DNA of 64,000 nt from positions 150,618-214,617 of the IMG/VR virus record IMGVR_UViG_3300008110_000030; one strand, written 5' to 3'. The stretch's first letter is position 1. Every line of letters begins with the position of its first letter. The position numbers were made by a program, and so were the translations under genes. The DNA comes from a virus. Below the pieces are notes generated by a model, which saw only the letters and a list, made by a program, of their open reading frames with translations, did not search any database and was not told where the DNA came from. Of this stretch, positions 21,685-30,096 are shown one piece after another.

Positions 21685-22119
21685 TTACTCAGTGATCAAA
21701 CCTAATTCTTTGTCAAAGGTCAGTTTAAGAACAGATGACAAATTATTTGTTTGATATCTCAATGTTATTTCTAATAATATTCCACTTTGAAACTCATCAA
21801 CCTTGATATCTTCAGCAATGACTCTCGGATCGCTTTGAATAATCTGTTTGATATCATCTGATATTGAATTTCTAAGGTCTTCAGTTAATGGTTCAAAAAT
21901 GGCGTCCCATATGATAGTACCGTAGTTTGGGTTCATCACTCGTTCACCTTTTCTTGTATTAAAATGATTTATGATGTCCTGTCTAATACATTCAATGTCG
22001 TAAGTTTTAAAATTTTGTGAAGCTTTTGCACTGCTGAATCCTTTATAAATGTGTGCAGTACGCACCCCATAATTCATAGTTGTAGCAGTTGGTTTTATTA
22101 CTAATTTTTTAATAGCCAT
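21685..22119 (-). CDS. 25: Baseplate wedge protein gp25
   Basis: This 144-aa protein is a gp25 (W/gp25-family, lysozyme-fold) wedge subunit; T4 gp25 is 132 aa. The family signature NTRKGERVMNPNYGTIIWDAIFEPL is split here as KGERVMNPNYGT followed by IWDAIFEP (residues ~56-79), with a C-terminal LLEITLRY strand. In contractile tails this protein links gp6 arms and helps trigger sheath contraction. Its ATG overlaps the stop of gp5 in a TAATG junction, so the two are translationally coupled. Length and position match expectation. Confidence 0.95.
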   Translation of the reverse strand: MAIKKLVIKPTATTMNYGVRTAHIYKGFSSAKASQNFKTYDIECIRQDIINHFNTRKGERVMNPNYGTIIWDAIFEPLTEDLRNSISDDIKQIIQSDPRVIAEDIKVDEFQSGILLEITLRYQTNNLSSVLKLTFDKELGLITE

Positions 22120-23888
22120 TATATTGGTCCATCCCTTCCTGTTTTTTCAGGCTTATAAGCCGTTGGGTTAATATTTTCATGATCGTCCCATGGTTCATGT
22201 GTTGGAACACGACGCATTATACTACTAATCTTAGTGCCAGCATAAAAATTATTATTTTCCCAACCCTTTTGCATGTCACTGGTTGCGTTCTTATCAGCAG
22301 TTCTTCCTGAAAGAGAAAATCTATCCAGCGTGACCACACTGGTTGCCGCCTCTGGCAGTATTGATAGCGCATCTAAAGCAAATGCTAAATCAGTTGCGGC
22401 AGAAGGAGATATTGGGGCAGGCGTTGGACCGTTCATATCTATCAACGTAGCTCTTTCAATGTGACTGCCAATTGCGGTGAACACGTTTGCTCCGCCAGCG
22501 TTAATAAAGTTACCACCAACAGTGTCCACGTTAAAAGATCCTGCTGTCTTAAATGTTGTACTTGCACCAGAAATAAAATTAGTTGCTACTCCTGATTTTA
22601 CATCAAACTCGGTGAGTGTCTGCATCTTAAGTTCAGTCGTTGCATACATGTTGATATTACCAAGTACTGAATATAAATCAATGCCTGATAATGGTCCAGC
22701 TTGTGTTGGATTAGTACTTGCGCCAGTTGAAGTTAAACGAACACGTCCTAGCGCACTAGCATTGAAGTGATTAGCCGCTGTCCAGTTACAATCTAATCCA
22801 GCAAACCCTTCAATCAATCCTGATGCTTCAAAATGCATAGAGCCTTGTGCCGCAACTATGTTAACATTACTGCCTGCCTCAAAGTTGATATCTCTGTCAG
22901 CTCTAAAATTAAAATCATTTTCACTGTGTATGCTTATACTATCGGCAGCATAGATATCAATTTTTCCATCACTAGTAAATTCTAACCAAGCAGTTCCTCT
23001 ACTATTACAAATGTAAATTAAATCACTAGAATTGTGTAAAAGTATTTGATGTCCAGTACGGGTTCTAAGTCTAACTAACTCGTCAATAATACCTTCTTTT
23101 TTAGTTTTTTCATCTTTACCAATGTATCCGTCATCCATTACAAACTGTGTTCCGCCTTCACGTTCAACGTAGGCGGGTATTGGATCTTTTTCAGTTCCAA
23201 ATCGATACTGTTTACCACCCACTACAACAGGTCCTGGTGTTGAAATTCCGTATACATTGCTGATTGTACTGCGTCTTGCACTGCTAGTTGTTGTTCCTCT
23301 TATAGGATCTTTTAATAAACCTTGTGTAGCAAGTCGAAGTGTAAAAGGATGCATAGCCTTTTTTACAATATCAGGCTTAGAATTGTCTCTACCTTGAACA
23401 CGTTTGTTAACTTCAACTACAGGAACGATTGCGGTGTCACTAGTAAAACCTAACTTAGTTTTTTCTTGTGGCGTTAATTCTGCGTACTGACTTGCGGCAA
23501 TGCCTGGAACCATTTGATTAACGCCTGGCTCAGGAACACATGCTAGCCAAAAACATTGTTCCCTGTCACCTTCAATAAAAATAATAATGACCTTTGTACC
23601 AATGTCTGGCGGCACAAACCACATGCCATAACTTTGTTGTGAGCTTGAAGCGTTACGTAGATTTCCATCTGTTGCTTCATACGCAGTATAGCCAAAAAAG
23701 TGTGGGGCATATCTAGGATACACCCTAACAGAGTCTGCTATTTCTTGGCCGGCTCCACCTTTTCGCAAAATCACACACTCTAATGTTCCCATTCGAGTAC
23801 TATCATTGTGACCTACTACACGAGCAATATATGGTCCATTACTTAAACCAGATATTGAAGGTTGTTGCGTACTATTTTTTAGTTCCAT
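22119..23888 (-). CDS. 5: Baseplate hub/spike protein gp5-like, no lysozyme domain visible
   Basis: This 589-aa protein looks like a gp5/VgrG-type central spike. The N-terminal ~120 residues have an OB-fold look (YIARVVGHNDSTRMGTLECVI... then MWFVPPDIGTKVIIIFIEGD). Residues ~285-330 (LLHNSSDLIYICNSRGTAWLEF..DGKIDIYAADSISI) are the strand pattern that begins the gp5 C-terminal beta-helix, followed by short beta repeats to ~500. I cannot find the T4 lysozyme catalytic pattern between these parts, so the cell-wall-degrading insert of T4 gp5 appears to be absent. It lies between a 371-aa unknown and gp25, joined to both by TAATG overlaps. Confidence 0.85.
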   Translation of the reverse strand: MELKNSTQQPSISGLSNGPYIARVVGHNDSTRMGTLECVILRKGGAGQEIADSVRVYPRYAPHFFGYTAYEATDGNLRNASSSQQSYGMWFVPPDIGTKVIIIFIEGDREQCFWLACVPEPGVNQMVPGIAASQYAELTPQEKTKLGFTSDTAIVPVVEVNKRVQGRDNSKPDIVKKAMHPFTLRLATQGLLKDPIRGTTTSSARRSTISNVYGISTPGPVVVGGKQYRFGTEKDPIPAYVEREGGTQFVMDDGYIGKDEKTKKEGIIDELVRLRTRTGHQILLHNSSDLIYICNSRGTAWLEFTSDGKIDIYAADSISIHSENDFNFRADRDINFEAGSNVNIVAAQGSMHFEASGLIEGFAGLDCNWTAANHFNASALGRVRLTSTGASTNPTQAGPLSGIDLYSVLGNINMYATTELKMQTLTEFDVKSGVATNFISGASTTFKTAGSFNVDTVGGNFINAGGANVFTAIGSHIERATLIDMNGPTPAPISPSAATDLAFALDALSILPEAATSVVTLDRFSLSGRTADKNATSDMQKGWENNNFYAGTKISSIMRRVPTHEPWDDHENINPTAYKPEKTGRDGPI

Positions 23889-25003
23889 TATCTACCACTT
23901 TCTCCTGGAGCACACAGCAAGTCATCTAACGGACTAGGTCTTGGTATAAATCCTGCTCTAGATAAATCTTTGTTCAGTACTGTGATGTCATTTGCAACTT
24001 TATTACTTGCAGAAATTAACTGATCCTGAACTTGTCTTGTAGCAGAATTATTTGAAGTTTGAGTTGGAAAGTTTACCACATTCAAACCTGAGTCAAGTTC
24101 AACTGCTGGTATTCCTGCCGTAAACAAATTATAAGGATCATATCCTCCTAATAAATTTTGTACTTGGTCTTCTGTTAATGCTAGGTCTGGATTTCCTCCT
24201 GGGCCGACATCAAGTGCAAATGTTGGAACATTCAAATTAATTTTAGACGTAAACCCATTAGGAGTAGTAATTGTCTGTGGCTGTACTTGCACATCAATTG
24301 GTTCTTGATTTAACAACGACAACGGTGGTCTTCCTGAATAGAATGCAGGACTACATCCAGGTATGAATGGAATAAACGGTAACAATATTGGTGGTGGGAA
24401 TTTAAATTTCAAATACTCAACCAATCTTTTTATGTACTCAGCCAACGGATTGTAAATTATTAAATTTAATCCTAAAATTTTATTAATGGCATCTCTTGCC
24501 GCAATCAGTGCTTTCTTAATTGGTTCAGGAAACGGTATCCAACCTTGTCTAATAATTTTTGCTAGGAGTGCCGCAGCCAGTAAAGGATTCTTTAAAACAC
24601 ACTGTATTAAATTTTGTATACTAGTAACTGCTGATTCAACATAATTTTTAATTGCCTGTATCTTGCCTTTTAAAATTTGTACTAGTATATTAACTCCTTG
24701 ACTTGCTCCAAAAAGTGTTGCCAATGTCACGCCTGGATCAATTGTGATGGTTTTTAATTGTGGTGCTGGTTCTGGTCTGTCTGTTTCTAAACCAAATATT
24801 CCTAATATGCCTTGTATAATTGCCGCAACTTGCGCCAACTGCGGCACAATTGCTGCCGCGCCGTTAACGTTAATTGCAAAGTTGCCATCTGCTTGTATAG
24901 AAAAATTTAAAAATTTTCCAACGTTAGCTCGTTGATATGATGCAGAATATAATGATGCACGATCATCAACTCTCCATTCAAATAATTTATTTGGACCTAC
25001 CAT
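23888..25003 (-). CDS. Unknown baseplate-operon protein (371 aa)
   Basis: The family is not recognised. The N-terminus (NKLFEWRVDDRASLYSAS) is polar. Residues ~45-180 are hydrophobic and Ala/Ile-rich with helical periodicity (AAIIQGILGIFGL; NPLLAAALLAKIIRQGW; IKKALIAARDAINKILG). Residues ~200-225 are very Pro/Phe/Ile-rich (PPPILLPFIPFIPG). The C-terminal half is polar and low in complexity. The hydrophobic core could be a membrane-active or hub-buried segment, which is speculation. It sits between the 670-aa protein and gp5, uses an AAGGA site just after the upstream stop, and overlaps the gp5 start by TAATG, so it belongs to the hub transcription unit. Confidence 0.7.
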   Translation of the reverse strand: MVGPNKLFEWRVDDRASLYSASYQRANVGKFLNFSIQADGNFAINVNGAAAIVPQLAQVAAIIQGILGIFGLETDRPEPAPQLKTITIDPGVTLATLFGASQGVNILVQILKGKIQAIKNYVESAVTSIQNLIQCVLKNPLLAAALLAKIIRQGWIPFPEPIKKALIAARDAINKILGLNLIIYNPLAEYIKRLVEYLKFKFPPPILLPFIPFIPGCSPAFYSGRPPLSLLNQEPIDVQVQPQTITTPNGFTSKINLNVPTFALDVGPGGNPDLALTEDQVQNLLGGYDPYNLFTAGIPAVELDSGLNVVNFPTQTSNNSATRQVQDQLISASNKVANDITVLNKDLSRAGFIPRPSPLDDLLCAPGESGR

Positions 25004-25012
25004 TGTATTTCC

Positions 25013-27025
25013 TTATATTGTCAAGTTAATTTGGTTCAACGTGAACCTATCTGTAAAAGACTGTATTTTTTGTGATGCAGCCAAGTCTTGTGAAACGTTC
25101 CTTGTACCAATTAATTTTTGTTTAAAGATTCCATTTGAAAAAGTACTTTCTACTTCTCTCACAGTGTAGTATGCACTTAATCTTGATAGAGCCTTGTCTT
25201 CGTTGGCTTCTCCCGATGTTAAAAATCCTTGAGAATTAAAATCTTTTGGTGCGTAAGCAATAACTCGCAAAACAGGATCTACTGATCGTAACGCAATTCC
25301 GCCATCAACAGTAAACAATGTGCTTTCACCATCTATTTTGTTTCCATCATCAATGTATTGTGTTCCTAACCACATTGGGTCTCCTAATATTTCCATATTA
25401 AGTTCAACGTTCTCATACGGATTATTCATCAAGGAGTTTATATCTCTTGCCAAAGTAAACAAAGGATCAGGCTGATTAGCACCTTTAACTGCAATCTCTT
25501 GTCTATCACTATTTGGATTTGGTGTTGTATTGCTGGAAATTCCATCAGCAGGGGTTGGAACTAACGTACCAGTAGCGATAGCAACAGGACTAACTACTTT
25601 TTGCTCAGTTTGCTGTCCGCCAGCGGCACCTGGTACGTCTGTACTTACATAATTACCTGTAATAATTTTTGTCCACATTTGATTAAAATTTAAATTGAAA
25701 GACAATATGTCTTTATTTTTACCAGTATACTGCCATTCATATCTTCTAGCAGTCATACCTTCATAATCAGATGCAGGCGGCTTGTATGTTGGAACAAAGA
25801 TTGATGACAGTTTTGTGTAGTGTACTTTCCTAGGAATTATTTGAAATGTTATTATCTTAGGAGTGATATTTCTAGCAGTGTCATGCCGATCATCCGGTTG
25901 ATTTTCTACTTTAGTCACTACTCTCCACCAGTTAATCCATCCGCCTTTATTAAAGTCACCTTGGAATTGAGTTTTAATTTTTTCAGTAACGTATAAACTA
26001 TCTTGAATAATTGCATCAATTATTTTTGTTAAGCCTAAGGACCCTGGTATGGTCAATGTTGCTTTAAGATTTTCAGGTTGTTCTCCTACTTGCACAGTGC
26101 CAGTTATATATGATGTTTTAGTAAATTCTTTATTTGCCGCATCTTTAAAAATGTCAAACATTTGGGCTTTGGCGAACTCACTATTGTCAGTTACGTTTCC
26201 TTTTTCATCATGAAATACAATTTTATATCGATTGAGTTTGTACTTAGTTTTTTCTTCGGCTGATTTTTGTATATTCTCTAATGAAAGTTCTAAGTCTTTT
26301 ATAACTTCCCCAACAGTTACTCCTTGCACATTTATTTCTTGATTTATTTTATTAGAATCGTCATAAGTTCCTGTTTGATTGACTGGAACTCCTTTAATCT
26401 CCCACGTGGTACCTTGCTGTGTTAGCTTGGCTTCCATGTGTGTAATAATCATTGGATAATATCTTGTTGTATAAGGTATTAATTCTGGTTGTGTAGAATC
26501 TTCGTGATATCCAACAAAATCAATTTTTAAAACAAAAGCATTTGATTTGTCAAAATTCTTATATCCTTTAACAGTTAACGCGGTAATAATATTTGTTAAA
26601 AAAGTGTCAAGACTATATGGCTCAACAATTTTTAATCGTATTTCAGTAGTCCAATCTCTTGACTTGCCTACAAAGTTTTTAATATACAAGTCTTCTAAAT
26701 AATAATCATAGTTTGCATTAGCAGATTGATTAAGCGTGTTAATAATATTTTGCAAATTATTAAGTGTTTGAGACTTTGAACCTTTTGGTGCACCGGTTCC
26801 TTTTCCGTGGCTAGAAAATATAACATTAGTAAATCCAGCAGTCTTGTAAGATCCTGATTTTAATTCTTCAGGACTTACTACTGCAAATGTTACTCTATAA
26901 TTAAACGTTCTATAATCATGCAGTATATTTTCTCCTGGATAGGATGCGCTTCTAATTATATTGTTTAAAAGATTGGTGCCAAGCTCTTTTAGTGTTGAAC
27001 CAGTTGTTGCTCGTTGAAGAGACAT
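25013..27025 (-). CDS. Putative baseplate hub structural protein (670 aa)
   Basis: No confident family. The N-terminal ~230 residues alternate beta strands and helices (YRVTFAVVSPEEL, YYLEDLYIKNFVG, TEIRLKIVEPYSLDTFL, YYPMIITHMEAKL) in a way that suggests a tail-tube-like fold common in hub proteins such as T4 gp27. The rest includes WINWWRVVTKV and a C-terminal region ending in LRVIAYAPKDF...LSAYYTVREVES. Its place between gp53 and gp5, where a hub or tube-connecting protein is needed, and TAATG coupling to gp53 support a hub role. A gp27 assignment is inference only. Confidence 0.65.
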   Translation of the reverse strand: MSLQRATTGSTLKELGTNLLNNIIRSASYPGENILHDYRTFNYRVTFAVVSPEELKSGSYKTAGFTNVIFSSHGKGTGAPKGSKSQTLNNLQNIINTLNQSANANYDYYLEDLYIKNFVGKSRDWTTEIRLKIVEPYSLDTFLTNIITALTVKGYKNFDKSNAFVLKIDFVGYHEDSTQPELIPYTTRYYPMIITHMEAKLTQQGTTWEIKGVPVNQTGTYDDSNKINQEINVQGVTVGEVIKDLELSLENIQKSAEEKTKYKLNRYKIVFHDEKGNVTDNSEFAKAQMFDIFKDAANKEFTKTSYITGTVQVGEQPENLKATLTIPGSLGLTKIIDAIIQDSLYVTEKIKTQFQGDFNKGGWINWWRVVTKVENQPDDRHDTARNITPKIITFQIIPRKVHYTKLSSIFVPTYKPPASDYEGMTARRYEWQYTGKNKDILSFNLNFNQMWTKIITGNYVSTDVPGAAGGQQTEQKVVSPVAIATGTLVPTPADGISSNTTPNPNSDRQEIAVKGANQPDPLFTLARDINSLMNNPYENVELNMEILGDPMWLGTQYIDDGNKIDGESTLFTVDGGIALRSVDPVLRVIAYAPKDFNSQGFLTSGEANEDKALSRLSAYYTVREVESTFSNGIFKQKLIGTRNVSQDLAASQKIQSFTDRFTLNQINLTI

Positions 27026-27333
27026 TATGCAACTCCTAAGTCTTTGAACAGTTGTGATCTTTGTGGAATATAAATTTTTATTCCAGCAACTAAATCGTAA
27101 ATTGGATCTTTAATTACTTCAGGGTTCCTCATGGCAAACACCCACCACAACTTAGGATCCCCGTATGCATCATTAGCCAACAAGTCTGGACGATACTCGT
27201 ACTGAGATGGCAGTTCAACCAGTGTATCGTCAAGTGCCATTGTTATTTCCCTTGGTGTCCAAACATCAAGATAAAAATCAGTTAGCTGTGTATTTTTATA
27301 TGGTGAATATTCACCATATTTGTATTCATTCAT
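27025..27333 (-). CDS. 53: Baseplate wedge protein gp53-like
   Basis: This 102-aa protein matches the conserved part of T4 gp53: RPDLLANDAYGDPKLWWVFAM parallels T4 RPEELANAIYGNPQLYWVLLM. The C-terminus (AGIKIYIPQ) resembles a LysM-like segment seen in shorter gp53 relatives. It is about half the length of T4 gp53 (196 aa). In the baseplate gp53 clamps gp6/gp25 wedge units together. Both junctions with its neighbours are TAATG overlaps, so it is part of a tightly coupled hub/wedge operon. Confidence 0.88.
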   Translation of the reverse strand: MNEYKYGEYSPYKNTQLTDFYLDVWTPREITMALDDTLVELPSQYEYRPDLLANDAYGDPKLWWVFAMRNPEVIKDPIYDLVAGIKIYIPQRSQLFKDLGVA

Positions 27334-28106
27334 TATAGATATCCTCTTCCATCCAACGCTCCAGATATAAACTGGTCCACACTAAAGTTGGACATTTCTC
27401 GTCTACTATAAACAGGAATTAATGTCATTGATATTGTACTTAATGTAGGAACTTTGTTAACTCTATTGCCAAAGTTAAATCCAGTAATATAATCTACATC
27501 ATTGGGTAAGTCAATACTAAATCCACCTACTACCACAGGAATGTTTTCATAAACGTTTGCTCCGTATGCATTAAATCGACAAACTGGAGGTGGTGATCCA
27601 GATAGTGAGTCATTGCCTGTACGCATTTTTGTAATAGCTCTCAAGGCATGCACAGTTGCTAGCCAATAAACTGCTTCTTGTCTATTTTGTACTGGAAATT
27701 GTCCAGACACACTTATGGTTCCAACATCTGTGTTCTGATAAGAATAAACTGCATAATTACTATGTTGTATGGTAGCTGGATTCCAATTTACTTTGGTGTC
27801 TTGTTTTACAGTAGGAGTTACTGGAAAATAAATTCCTGCCCATGCACCTGGATTTGACCCTGTTGGGTTACTATCTAAAACTTGAGTAATAGATCCGACA
27901 GGCCAATACTGATTAGGAATTTTCAAATATACTCTACTTTCTAAACTCGCTTGTCTTTCTTGGGAGGTAAAACTAACTTTGACCGTAGAGTTCAACACCT
28001 TATCTGCCGCGGCAGTCCTAATAATAGACTGTCCGTTAGTAAGTTGTCCGGAACCCCATATTTCCTGGGCCGATGCCGCAAGATTAGTAAAACTGAAATC
28101 ACTCAT
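27333..28106 (-). CDS. Tail tube cap/initiator candidate (gp48/gp54-like)
   Basis: This 257-aa protein opens the minus-strand baseplate operon. The C-terminal part (GFSIDLPNDVDYI...VPTLSTISMTLIPVYSRREM...FSVDQFISG) resembles the end of tail-tube-associated proteins such as T4 gp48/gp54, and the N-terminus begins with a short helical stretch before beta-rich sequence. A gp48/gp54 role is suggested by this and by its position next to gp53, but I cannot fix which one. An AGGGAGA ribosome site lies 8-9 nt before the ATG and a late box lies at 28125-28132. Confidence 0.6.
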   Translation of the reverse strand: MSDFSFTNLAASAQEIWGSGQLTNGQSIIRTAAADKVLNSTVKVSFTSQERQASLESRVYLKIPNQYWPVGSITQVLDSNPTGSNPGAWAGIYFPVTPTVKQDTKVNWNPATIQHSNYAVYSYQNTDVGTISVSGQFPVQNRQEAVYWLATVHALRAITKMRTGNDSLSGSPPPVCRFNAYGANVYENIPVVVGGFSIDLPNDVDYITGFNFGNRVNKVPTLSTISMTLIPVYSRREMSNFSVDQFISGALDGRGYL

Positions 28107-28124
28107 TTGAATATTCTCCCTACA

Positions 28125-28132
28125 TATTTATT
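28125..28132 (-). promoter_or_regulatory. Late promoter box AATAAATA for the baseplate operon
   Basis: The minus strand reads AATAAATA, 18 nt before the ATG at 28106. Its first base is shared with the -35 box of the divergent sigma70 promoter on the other strand. Confidence 0.6.
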
Positions 28133-28160
28133 TGACAAAATTATGTAGGTAGTTTATAAT
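28132..28160 (+). promoter_or_regulatory. Exact sigma70 consensus promoter for the gp55-47-46 operon
   Basis: TTGACA at 28132-28137 and TATAAT at 28155-28160 are separated by exactly 17 nt, the perfect sigma70 consensus. The expected start lies near 28167, about 20 nt before the gp55 ATG, with AGGAG at 28170-28174 as ribosome site. This makes the operon an early or middle unit read by unmodified host polymerase. Confidence 0.85.
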
Positions 28161-28186
28161 ATAGTTATTAGGAGTCTATAACAATA

Positions 28187-29077
28187 ATGATAATAACGAC
28201 TGTAAAGAGAAACAAATATCTTAACAACAAAGACCTACTGTTACAGATACACAAGAGCAAGAACACATACGGATCATTTATGGGTCCAGAATATGAAGAT
28301 TACGACTTAATTTTACCTTCTGTTGATAAAATCAATGTAAGAACTGTTGCAGAAGCCAAGCGTAATAGGGCCAAACGATTAGGCACTAGGTTATATCAAC
28401 AAAATAAAGCCCAAGGTATTAAGGACGTTAAACTAGTTGACTGCATAATTGATTACAAAAAAGTTCCAAAAACTGATTTAGTTTTTAGAATCATGACTCA
28501 TGAACATGTTCCGCTTGCGCCTGGACGCAAGAAGACGGTAAAAAGCACAGCTGACGCTCATGAAAGATGCAATTTTCCTCCCTATCAACATTGGGCATTC
28601 GATGCTAATGATGTACTGATATGTGTAGGAAAAAGTCATTGGAAGGGTCCTTTACAGACTGGAACGTTTTCCAAAGAACACGGAAGAATTACTGAAGAGC
28701 TTGGCAAAATGTATCTAATGCTAGCTGATAGATATGCTCAAAGAAGCAATTGGCGTGGGTATACGTATGTTGAAGAAATGAAAGGACAGGCTATTCTACA
28801 GCTAAGTCAAATTGGCTTACAGTTTGATGAATCCAAGTCTGAAAATCCATTTGCCTACTACACTGCCGCAGTAACAAATAGCTTTACCCGTGTGCTCAAT
28901 ATTGAGAAACGTATGCAAAATATTCGTGACGATATGTTAGAAGAAAGTGGGTTAACTCCTAGCTTTACAAGACAGAATCAACAAGAATATGCAGAAGAAA
29001 CGGCACGTCAAGCTGCCTTGTATAAGGGAATGCGACAAGCAAAAAGTGAAGATACTCCAGAGGAAGAAGCTGAATGA
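28187..29077 (+). CDS. 55: Late transcription sigma factor gp55-like
   Basis: This 296-aa protein is the T4 gp55 counterpart, the sigma-family factor that directs RNA polymerase to late boxes. KYLNNKDLLLQI near the N-terminus parallels T4 YVNNKELLQAI. Residues ~190-245 (WRGYTYVEEMKGQAILQL, FDESKSENPFAYYTAAVTNSF, then RVLNIEKRMQNIRDDML) match the sigma region-2-like core of gp55. It is ~110 residues longer than T4 gp55 (185 aa); most of the excess is an insert between residues ~30 and ~170 containing HERCNFPPYQHWAFD. ATG at 28187 follows AGGAG by 12 nt. Its stop overlaps the gp47 start (ATGA). The NATAAATA boxes in this window are its likely targets. Confidence 0.9.
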   Translation: MIITTVKRNKYLNNKDLLLQIHKSKNTYGSFMGPEYEDYDLILPSVDKINVRTVAEAKRNRAKRLGTRLYQQNKAQGIKDVKLVDCIIDYKKVPKTDLVFRIMTHEHVPLAPGRKKTVKSTADAHERCNFPPYQHWAFDANDVLICVGKSHWKGPLQTGTFSKEHGRITEELGKMYLMLADRYAQRSNWRGYTYVEEMKGQAILQLSQIGLQFDESKSENPFAYYTAAVTNSFTRVLNIEKRMQNIRDDMLEESGLTPSFTRQNQQEYAEETARQAALYKGMRQAKSEDTPEEEAE

Positions 29078-30096
29078 CAAATCTTTTTAAGAAAGCAGCC
29101 TGTTTTACTGATATCCATTTTGGGTTGAAGAGTAATAGTCGTACACACAATGAAGATTGTGCTGATTTTGTTGATTGGTTTATTGCTACTGCTAAGGAAA
29201 AGGGTGCAGAAACTTGCATTTTCTTAGGAGATTGGCATCATAATCGCTCAACAACTGACGTTAGTACAATGAATTATACAGTAAATGCACTAGAAAAACT
29301 TAACAGTGCATTTGATACTGTACACATTATTACAGGCAATCATGATCAATATTATAAGGACAAACGAGATCTACATAGTTTAGAATATGGCAGACTGTTT
29401 CCAAATATCAACATGGTTAATCATGCTTTCACAGAAGGAAATGTTACTATACTTCCCTGGCTAGTGGGCGACGAGTGGAAGAGCATTGAGAAAATCAAAA
29501 GCAAATACATATTTGGGCACTTTGAACTACCGTTGTTTTATATGAACGCTATGGTGCAAATGCCTGACCATGGAGAACTACAGCCCACTCACTTTAAACA
29601 TCAGGACTATGTTTTTAGTGGTCACTTCCATAAAAGACAAAGCAAAGACAAAGTTCATTACATTGGCAATGCATTTCCGCACAACTATGCTGACAGTTGG
29701 GATGACATGCGTGGTATGATGTTGTTGGAATGGGATAAGCCTCCTGAATATATTGATTGGCCTGACTGTCCTAAATATCGTTCTGTAAAATTAAGTAGAC
29801 TTCTTGATGAAAAAGATAGTATAATGAAGGGTAAGATGTACTTACGTGTTACTCTTGACATTGATATTACCTTTGAGGAAGCTAACTTCATCAAAGAAAC
29901 TTTTATGAAAGAGCATGATATTCGAGAACTAAGTTTGATAACAGAGAAGGATAACTTGGAAGGACTAATTGATGAAAACACCGATGTTAAATTTGAAAGT
30001 GTAGATCAAATTGTCGCTGAACAGATTGTTGCCTTAGAGACTGGCACATATAATAACAATACTCTATTAAGCATTTATAACGGACTTCATGTTTAA
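29074..30096 (+). CDS. 47: Recombination endonuclease subunit gp47 (Mre11/SbcD-like)
   Basis: This 340-aa protein is the nuclease partner of gp46. The metallophosphatase motifs are in order: DIHFG (13-17), GDWHHN (52-57), GNHD (88-91), FGHFELP and SGHFHKRQ further on. Together these bind the two metal ions of the Mre11 fold. T4 gp47 is 339 aa, almost the same length. With gp46 it resects double-strand ends for recombination-dependent replication and host DNA breakdown. The start overlaps gp55 by 4 nt (ATGA) and its end overlaps gp46 by 8 nt. Confidence 0.96.
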   Translation: MTNLFKKAACFTDIHFGLKSNSRTHNEDCADFVDWFIATAKEKGAETCIFLGDWHHNRSTTDVSTMNYTVNALEKLNSAFDTVHIITGNHDQYYKDKRDLHSLEYGRLFPNINMVNHAFTEGNVTILPWLVGDEWKSIEKIKSKYIFGHFELPLFYMNAMVQMPDHGELQPTHFKHQDYVFSGHFHKRQSKDKVHYIGNAFPHNYADSWDDMRGMMLLEWDKPPEYIDWPDCPKYRSVKLSRLLDEKDSIMKGKMYLRVTLDIDITFEEANFIKETFMKEHDIRELSLITEKDNLEGLIDENTDVKFESVDQIVAEQIVALETGTYNNNTLLSIYNGLHV

